From: DASSUW01 sp036520135
GTDB lineage: Bacteria; Actinomycetota; Thermoleophilia; Solirubrobacterales; Solirubrobacteraceae
Length of the DNA stretch: 9,093 nucleotides
NCBI GenBank assembly: GCA_036520135.1
Contig: DATDKF010000442.1
Coordinates: 1-9,093, forward strand
Direction: 5' to 3'
In this document: positions 6,015 through 9,093 of the stretch, in pieces
How the letters are laid out: every line of letters starts with the position of its first letter
Numbering within the stretch: position 1 is the first letter of the stretch
Notes under the pieces: model-generated
Told to the model about the DNA's origin: nothing
Database searches by the model: none
What the model saw: the letters and a program-made list of their open reading frames with translations, nothing else
Program-made: the position numbers and the translations under genes

Positions 6015-6200
6015 TCAGGCGACGGCCCTCCGGGCCGCCGCGGGATCCAGCCGGCGCGCGACGCGGGCGGCGGCGTAGGCCGCCCGGCTGCGGACCGGCG
6101 GGGGGTGTTGCAGACGCGCGTGTTTCGCCTCGCGCGCGGCGTACTCGACGCGCTCTGCGGCGACGACGGACGCCAGGTGCTGCTGGTTGAGCGAATGCAT
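6015..6200 (-). CDS. Small Ala/Arg-rich protein, unknown
   Basis: A 61-residue ORF starting MHSLNQQHLASVVAAERV. The first 30 residues alternate Ala with Glu, Arg, Lys and His and should form an amphipathic helix. The rest is Pro-, Arg- and Ala-rich and very basic. There is no signal peptide or membrane segment. AGGGAG (6215-6210) lies nine bases before the ATG, and this Shine-Dalgarno is part of a 7-bp stem with 6238-6232. It follows a 28-codon ORF in the same direction and precedes a strong hairpin, so it looks like the last gene of a short transcript. I do not recognise the family. Short helical proteins of this style are common in actinomycetes, but chance ORFs are also easy at this GC content, so the call rests on the Shine-Dalgarno and the layout. 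Confidence 0.5.
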   Translation of the reverse strand: MHSLNQQHLASVVAAERVEYAAREAKHARLQHPPPVRSRAAYAAARVARRLDPAAARRAVA

Positions 6201-6207
6201 TTGGGAT

Positions 6208-6299
6208 GGCTCCCTGTGGTTGGAATGGAACGGGAGCCGCCCGTGCTCTCAAAGGGCGGTCAGGACCGATGTAGGTCACGGGCGGCAGTGGTGCTGCCC
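6208..6299 (-). promoter_or_regulatory. Set of alternative stems before the 61-residue ORF (attenuator-like)
   Basis: In transcript order on the minus strand there are four segments. Segment 1 is GGGCAGC (6299-6293). Segment 2 is GCCGCCC (6286-6280). Segment 3 is GGGCGGCTCCC (6242-6232). Segment 4 is GGGAGCC (6214-6208), which contains the Shine-Dalgarno of the 61-residue ORF. Segment 1 can pair with 2 (one A-C mismatch), 2 with the first part of 3 (7 bp perfect), and the last part of 3 with 4 (7 bp perfect). A second CCGCCC at 6259-6254 can also pair with segment 3. Pairings 2:3 and 3:4 overlap by two or three bases, so they compete. This resembles a translational attenuator behind a leader peptide, but GC-rich DNA gives such stems easily. 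Confidence 0.4.
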
Positions 6300-6314
6300 G
6301 CGAACCGAAAGGAA

Positions 6315-6401
6315 CTAGCGCGCGAGCAGGAGCGGACGCCGGAGCACGCCGGCGCCCATGGGGCCGTTGGCCCAGTTGAACGTGTGGCGTGTGCTCTGCA
6401 T
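6315..6401 (-). CDS. 28-residue small ORF with a perfect Shine-Dalgarno (possible leader peptide)
   Basis: ATG at 6401-6399 to TAG at 6317-6315. GGAGGTGA (6418-6411), fully complementary to the usual 16S rRNA tail, lies nine bases before the start and is the best ribosome-binding site in the window. The peptide starts MQSTRHTFNWANGPMG and ends in a basic, leucine-rich stretch (VLRRPLLLAR). It has no clear membrane segment. A promoter with -10 at 6465-6460 lies about 60 bases upstream of the ATG. The ORF is followed by the alternative stems at 6299-6208 and then by the 61-residue ORF. It could be a regulatory leader peptide or a small functional protein. I do not recognise it. Third positions are mostly G or C, but the length is too small for that to decide. 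Confidence 0.55.
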   Translation of the reverse strand: MQSTRHTFNWANGPMGAGVLRRPLLLAR

Positions 6402-6459
6402 CAGTCCTGCTCACCTCCCTCACTGCGCATCGCTGCGCGGTCGGTCGATCGGTCTGAGC

Positions 6460-6489
6460 AAGATACCGGTCACGGCGGCGTGACTGCAA
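6460..6489 (-). promoter_or_regulatory. Sigma-70-like promoter with a dyad in its spacer
   Basis: On the minus strand, TTGCAG (6489-6484) and TATCTT (6465-6460) are separated by 18 bases and match the -35 and -10 consensus well. The perfect inverted repeat GTCACG-N4-CGTGAC (6469-6484) fills almost the whole spacer and touches the -35. That is a good place for a repressor or a MerR-like activator. Transcription would begin near 6453 and read into the 28-residue ORF. Confidence 0.5.
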
Positions 6490-6503
6490 GTGGGGATAGC
6501 CGT

Positions 6504-6528
6504 ACGGGTTCGAATCTCGTTCGGCGGT
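6504..6528 (+). other. tRNA 3'-end-like fragment (T-arm plus acceptor strand)
   Basis: ACGGG, TTCGAAT, CTCGT form a T-arm with five base pairs (one G-U) and a canonical seven-base T-loop. It is followed by seven bases (TCGGCGG) where the 3' acceptor strand would lie, then T-C-A. No matching 5' acceptor strand (CCGCCGA), D-arm or anticodon arm is seen in the 200 bases upstream, so this is not a complete tRNA gene. It may be the remnant left by an element that integrated in a tRNA gene, or chance. Its last base overlaps the stop codon of the WecA-type gene on the other strand. Confidence 0.3.
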
Positions 6529-7688
6529 CAGGTGCCGAGCGCGGTGAACTCGCCGGTCTCGAGCGAGCGCTCGACGTCCTCGTCGATCTCGTGCTCGGTG
6601 GTGTCCGGGTCGGTGCGCCGGAGCTGCCACGCGCGCAGCCGCCGCAGCTTGAGGATCTCGAGCACGTAGATCAGGTACGCGCTGGCGGCGATCGCGATCA
6701 GGAAGCAGGCGGCGACCGCGGCGGTCCAGCCGGGGTCGAGGTGGCCGCGGTCGTCCGAGTACGGGATGAACCGCAGCGCGACGGCGAGCCCGGCCATCGT
6801 GATCGTCCACGCGTAGAGGTAGAGGACCGTGCGGCGCTGCGAGAAGCCGATCCGGTGGAAGCGGTGGTGGAAGTGGTTCGAGTCGCCGCGGTAGACCGGG
6901 CGCCGGTACTTGATCCGCTTGGCGACCACGAAGCCGGTGTCCAGGAACGGCACGGCCAGCACCACCAGCGGCACGATCAGGGCGACCAGGGCATTGGTCT
7001 TCAGCGAGCCCTCGACGATGATCGTGCCGAGCAGCAGGCCGAGCAGGTTCGATCCGCAGTCCCCCATGAAGACCGACGCCGGGTGGAAGTTGTGGACGAG
7101 GAAGCCGAGCGCGGCGCCGGCGGTGATCGCGGCCAGCACGCCGGCGCTGTCGCGCCCGAGGTCGAACGCGATCACCGAGAACGCGATCGCGGATATCGCG
7201 CACACGCCCGCCGCGAGGCCGTCGACGCCGTCCGAGAAGTTGACGACGTTCATCACCGCGACCAGGCCGAGCACGGTGAGCGGGCCGCCGAGATCGCCGA
7301 ACTCGACGGCGCCCATGAACGGGAACGTGATGTTGCGGACCTCGACGCCGGCGTTGACGAGGATCAGCGCCGCGATGACCTGGCCCGCGAGCTTGGCGCC
7401 GGGCGGGAGCTCGCGCGTGTCGTCCCACGCGCCGACCAGCGTGATCAGCGCGGCCGCGACGAGGATCCCGCGCGTGCGCTCGCCCTCGGGCATGAACAGC
7501 AGCGCGGCGATCAGCGTGCCGGCGAAGATCGCGAGTCCGCCGAGCAGCGGCGTAGCCTCTCTTGCCAGACCGCGCGCCTTGAGCTCGTCGACCGCGCCGA
7601 CGCGCCGGGCGAAGCGGGCGACCACCGGCGTCAAGAGGGCGGCGGCGGCGAAGGCTACGAGGGCCGCGTAGAGGGCGTCGCGCTCCAT
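6528..7688 (-). CDS. wecA: WecA/TagO-type undecaprenyl-phosphate GlcNAc-1-phosphate transferase
   Basis: A 386-residue polytopic protein of the MraY/WecA/TagO family. It transfers a sugar-1-phosphate from a UDP-sugar (usually UDP-GlcNAc) to a polyprenyl phosphate at the cytoplasmic face of the membrane, the first step of lipid-linked glycan synthesis. Family motifs appear in order: ATPLLGG at 45-51; WDD at 88-90, the Mg-binding aspartates; NVVNFSDGVDGLAAG at 147-161; NFHPASVFMGDCGSNLLG at 200-217; and the His-rich carbohydrate loop NHFHHRFHRIG at 271-281. About eleven membrane helices are present, and the last about 40 residues are a charged cytoplasmic tail ending in an acidic stretch. The start at 7688 matches where family proteins begin, although no Shine-Dalgarno is evident and the frame is open further upstream. 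The NHFHHR loop favours WecA/TagO over MraY; the exact sugar is not provable here. Confidence 0.93.
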   Translation of the reverse strand: MERDALYAALVAFAAAALLTPVVARFARRVGAVDELKARGLAREATPLLGGLAIFAGTLIAALLFMPEGERTRGILVAAALITLVGAWDDTRELPPGAKLAGQVIAALILVNAGVEVRNITFPFMGAVEFGDLGGPLTVLGLVAVMNVVNFSDGVDGLAAGVCAISAIAFSVIAFDLGRDSAGVLAAITAGAALGFLVHNFHPASVFMGDCGSNLLGLLLGTIIVEGSLKTNALVALIVPLVVLAVPFLDTGFVVAKRIKYRRPVYRGDSNHFHHRFHRIGFSQRRTVLYLYAWTITMAGLAVALRFIPYSDDRGHLDPGWTAAVAACFLIAIAASAYLIYVLEILKLRRLRAWQLRRTDPDTTEHEIDEDVERSLETGEFTALGT

Positions 7689-7733
7689 TTCGGACGCAGA
7701 GGATCGCAGGGAGCGCGGCGGGCGCGGCGAATC

Positions 7734-8096
7734 ATGGGGATAGCACGACCGATGCGGCGGGAACTGACGCCGCGAGCGATGCGAGAGCTGAGCCAGACAC
7801 ATCGCCGTCTCGCCGCCGCCTACCTGGCGCTCGGCGACGACCCGGAGCCGCCGGCGGCGCAGCGGTCGCTCCCGCGCTCGGCCGGCGCGGTCCTCGCGAC
7901 GCTGACGCTCGCGCTGGCCGCGCCGCTCGCGTGGGCGGCGACGGCGCCGGGCAAGCTCCCGGTCGATCAGCCCGCCGCGACGGCGGCCGGCAAGGCCTCG
8001 GCCGCGCTCGCGGCCGACGATGACGACGACGGGTCCGGCCCGCCGCCCGGCGACGACGACCACGGCCCGTGGCCGGCGACGAACCCCGCCGCGTAG
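7734..8096 (+). CDS. Small single-pass membrane protein with aspartate-rich tail
   Basis: A 120-residue protein with three parts. The N-terminus (about 1-48) is basic and helical (RRELTPRAMRELSQTHRRLA). One hydrophobic segment follows at about 50-70 (AGAVLATLTLALAAPLAWAA). The rest is an Ala- and Pro-rich tail with DDDDD at 95-99 and DDD at 107-109. By the positive-inside rule the basic end is cytoplasmic and the acidic tail is outside. An alternative start is ATG 7752, which would remove six residues; neither has a good Shine-Dalgarno. The gene diverges from the WecA-type gene with a 45-bp gap. Its TAG stop overlaps the GTG of the kinase gene by one base, so the two are probably translated together. 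I do not recognise the family. A partner, anchor or sensor for the kinase is a reasonable guess only. Confidence 0.7.
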   Translation: MGIARPMRRELTPRAMRELSQTHRRLAAAYLALGDDPEPPAAQRSLPRSAGAVLATLTLALAAPLAWAATAPGKLPVDQPAATAAGKASAALAADDDDDGSGPPPGDDDHGPWPATNPAA

Positions 8097-9010
8097 TGGG
8101 CGAGCCGACGGTCGGCCTCTCGACCGTCGCCGAGCCGCCGCCGTGGGAGCTGGAGGCGCGCGAGCGGCCGACGTGGGGCTTCGCCGAGGGCGACGCGATC
8201 GTGCCGGGGCGGACCGTGCTCCGCCAGCTCGGCGGCGGCCGCCGCTACGAGGTCTTCCTCGTCTGGGACGACCACCGGCTCGCGGTGCTCGTCGCGAAGG
8301 TGCTGCGGCCCGACCAGGCGACCGACGGCGCGGCGCTGCGCGACCTCGCGCGCGAGGCCGACGCGCTCGCCCGGCTCGCCCATCCGGCGATCGTGCGCGG
8401 GTTCGACGCGGTGACCGACGGCCGCCATCCGCACCTGCTGATCGAGCACCTGGAGGGCCCGACGCTGCGCGAGCTGATCGAGCGCGACGGCGCGCTGGCG
8501 GCGGAGCAGGTGCTGCCGCTCGGGCTGCACGTCGCGTCGGCGCTGCATTACCTCGCGGCCGAGGGGATCGTGCACCTCGACGTCAAGCCCGAGAACGTCG
8601 TCATGGGCGCGCCGCCGCTGCTGATCGACCTCAGCGTCGCCCGCCCCGTCGCCGCCGCCGCGCGCCTGCGCGGCCCGATCGGCACCGACGCCTACATGGC
8701 GCCCGAGCAGTGCGACCGGTCACTCGGCCCGATCGGCCCGCCGACCGACGTGTTCGGCCTGGCGGCGACGCTGCACCACGCGGTCGGCGGCCGGCGCCCG
8801 TTCCCGCGCCGCGACGGCGAGCGCTTCGCGCAGCTCGCGCGCGACGCCGAGCCGCTGCCCCGCCGCGTCCCGCGCGCGCTCGCCGACCTGCTCCGCGCCG
8901 CGCTCGCGCGCGACCCCGCCGCGCGCCCGACCGCGGCCGAGCTCGCCGCCGGCCTCGAGCCGCTCGTCGCGGCGCTGCCCCGGCGGCTCGTGCTCGGCCG
9001 GCGCCGATGA
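8096..9010 (+). CDS. Hanks-type Ser/Thr protein kinase, soluble
   Basis: A 304-residue protein that is nearly all kinase domain, so it should phosphorylate Ser or Thr on protein targets. The P-loop is LGGGRRYEVFLV at 45-56, where the third glycine is replaced by Tyr51. The ATP-binding lysine is Lys68 (VLVAKVL) and the likely helix C glutamate lies in LAREADAL. The catalytic loop HLDVKPENV at 160-168 has Asp162, Lys164 and Asn167. The usual DFG is DLS at 178-180, keeping the Mg-binding Asp178. GTDAYMAPEQ at 196-205 is the activation-segment end, followed by TDVFGLAATLHHAVGGRRPF. All key catalytic residues are present, so activity is expected. There is no membrane helix or PASTA domain, unlike PknB. 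GTG 8096 is chosen because it overlaps the upstream stop; GTG 8069 is also in frame but adds codons with atypical third positions. Confidence 0.92.
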   Translation: MGEPTVGLSTVAEPPPWELEARERPTWGFAEGDAIVPGRTVLRQLGGGRRYEVFLVWDDHRLAVLVAKVLRPDQATDGAALRDLAREADALARLAHPAIVRGFDAVTDGRHPHLLIEHLEGPTLRELIERDGALAAEQVLPLGLHVASALHYLAAEGIVHLDVKPENVVMGAPPLLIDLSVARPVAAAARLRGPIGTDAYMAPEQCDRSLGPIGPPTDVFGLAATLHHAVGGRRPFPRRDGERFAQLARDAEPLPRRVPRALADLLRAALARDPAARPTAAELAAGLEPLVAALPRRLVLGRRR

Positions 9011-9093
9011 GGGCACGAACTTCGGCTGGGTAGGGAGGCGGAGAAGTCGGCGATGCTCGCGGTCCCCCGGTGCCGTTTGGCGAGTTGACCACC

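Noticed and set aside
5986..7428. Minus-strand Arg-rich frame across the wecA and small-ORF region
   Set aside because: Out of frame with the clear WecA-type protein and lacking any recognisable motif.
5979..7733. Plus-strand open frame running into the small membrane protein gene
   Set aside because: Only the part from 7734 looks like a protein with normal composition; the upstream part is the antisense shadow of the WecA-type gene.
9086..9091. TTGACC at the window end as a -35 element
   Set aside because: The matching -10 would lie outside the window, so it cannot be supported.
8631..9092. Minus-strand Arg/Ala-rich frame opposite the kinase
   Set aside because: Low-complexity shadow; the kinase motifs on the plus strand are unambiguous.

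Overview
The window is very GC-rich, with codon third positions almost all G or C. The protein set (DUF6325, a SHOCT membrane protein, a short ClC protein, a Hanks-type kinase and an orphan amino-acid-type binding lipoprotein) points to a high-GC actinomycete, most likely of the Thermoleophilia/Solirubrobacterales (Conexibacter or Solirubrobacter type). This placement is inference from composition and family recall, not from a search. There is no rRNA, complete tRNA, CRISPR array, transposase or phage gene.

Layout. 1-341 (minus, cut by the window edge): DUF6325 protein. 458-1741 (plus): ClC-type chloride channel or antiporter, followed in the same frame by 43 more well-formed codons after its TGA stop. 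1878-2282 (minus): two-helix membrane protein with a C-terminal SHOCT motif; the spacer behind it (2283-2380) is full of inverted repeats. 2381-about 4006 (minus): EmrB/QacA-type MFS transporter with an unusual two-cysteine C-terminal tail and no ordinary start codon. 4052-4483 (plus): OsmC peroxidase. 4484-5569 (minus): lipoprotein of the branched-chain amino acid binding family, overlapped by a cupin gene (5541-5906). 5940-5971: a strong GC hairpin. 6015-6489 (minus): a compact unit made of a promoter with a dyad in its spacer, a 28-codon ORF with a perfect Shine-Dalgarno, a set of alternative stems, and a 61-residue ORF whose Shine-Dalgarno lies in a stem. 6504-6528: a tRNA T-arm plus acceptor-like fragment. 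6528-7688 (minus): WecA/TagO-type polyprenyl-phosphate sugar-1-phosphate transferase. 7734-8096 and 8096-9010 (plus): a small single-pass membrane protein with an aspartate-rich tail, stop/start coupled to a Ser/Thr protein kinase. 9011-9093 holds no gene I can support.

How it fits together. Most genes are ordinary envelope, transport and stress-protection functions in short, mainly convergent or divergent units. OsmC removes organic hydroperoxides, ClC moves chloride, the MFS protein probably exports small molecules, and WecA begins lipid-linked glycan synthesis. Two places look least ordinary. The first is the small-ORF block at 6015-6489, whose layout resembles a translational attenuator. 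The second is the small membrane protein plus kinase pair at 7734-9010, which could form a membrane-associated signalling unit. Both readings are inferences from layout.
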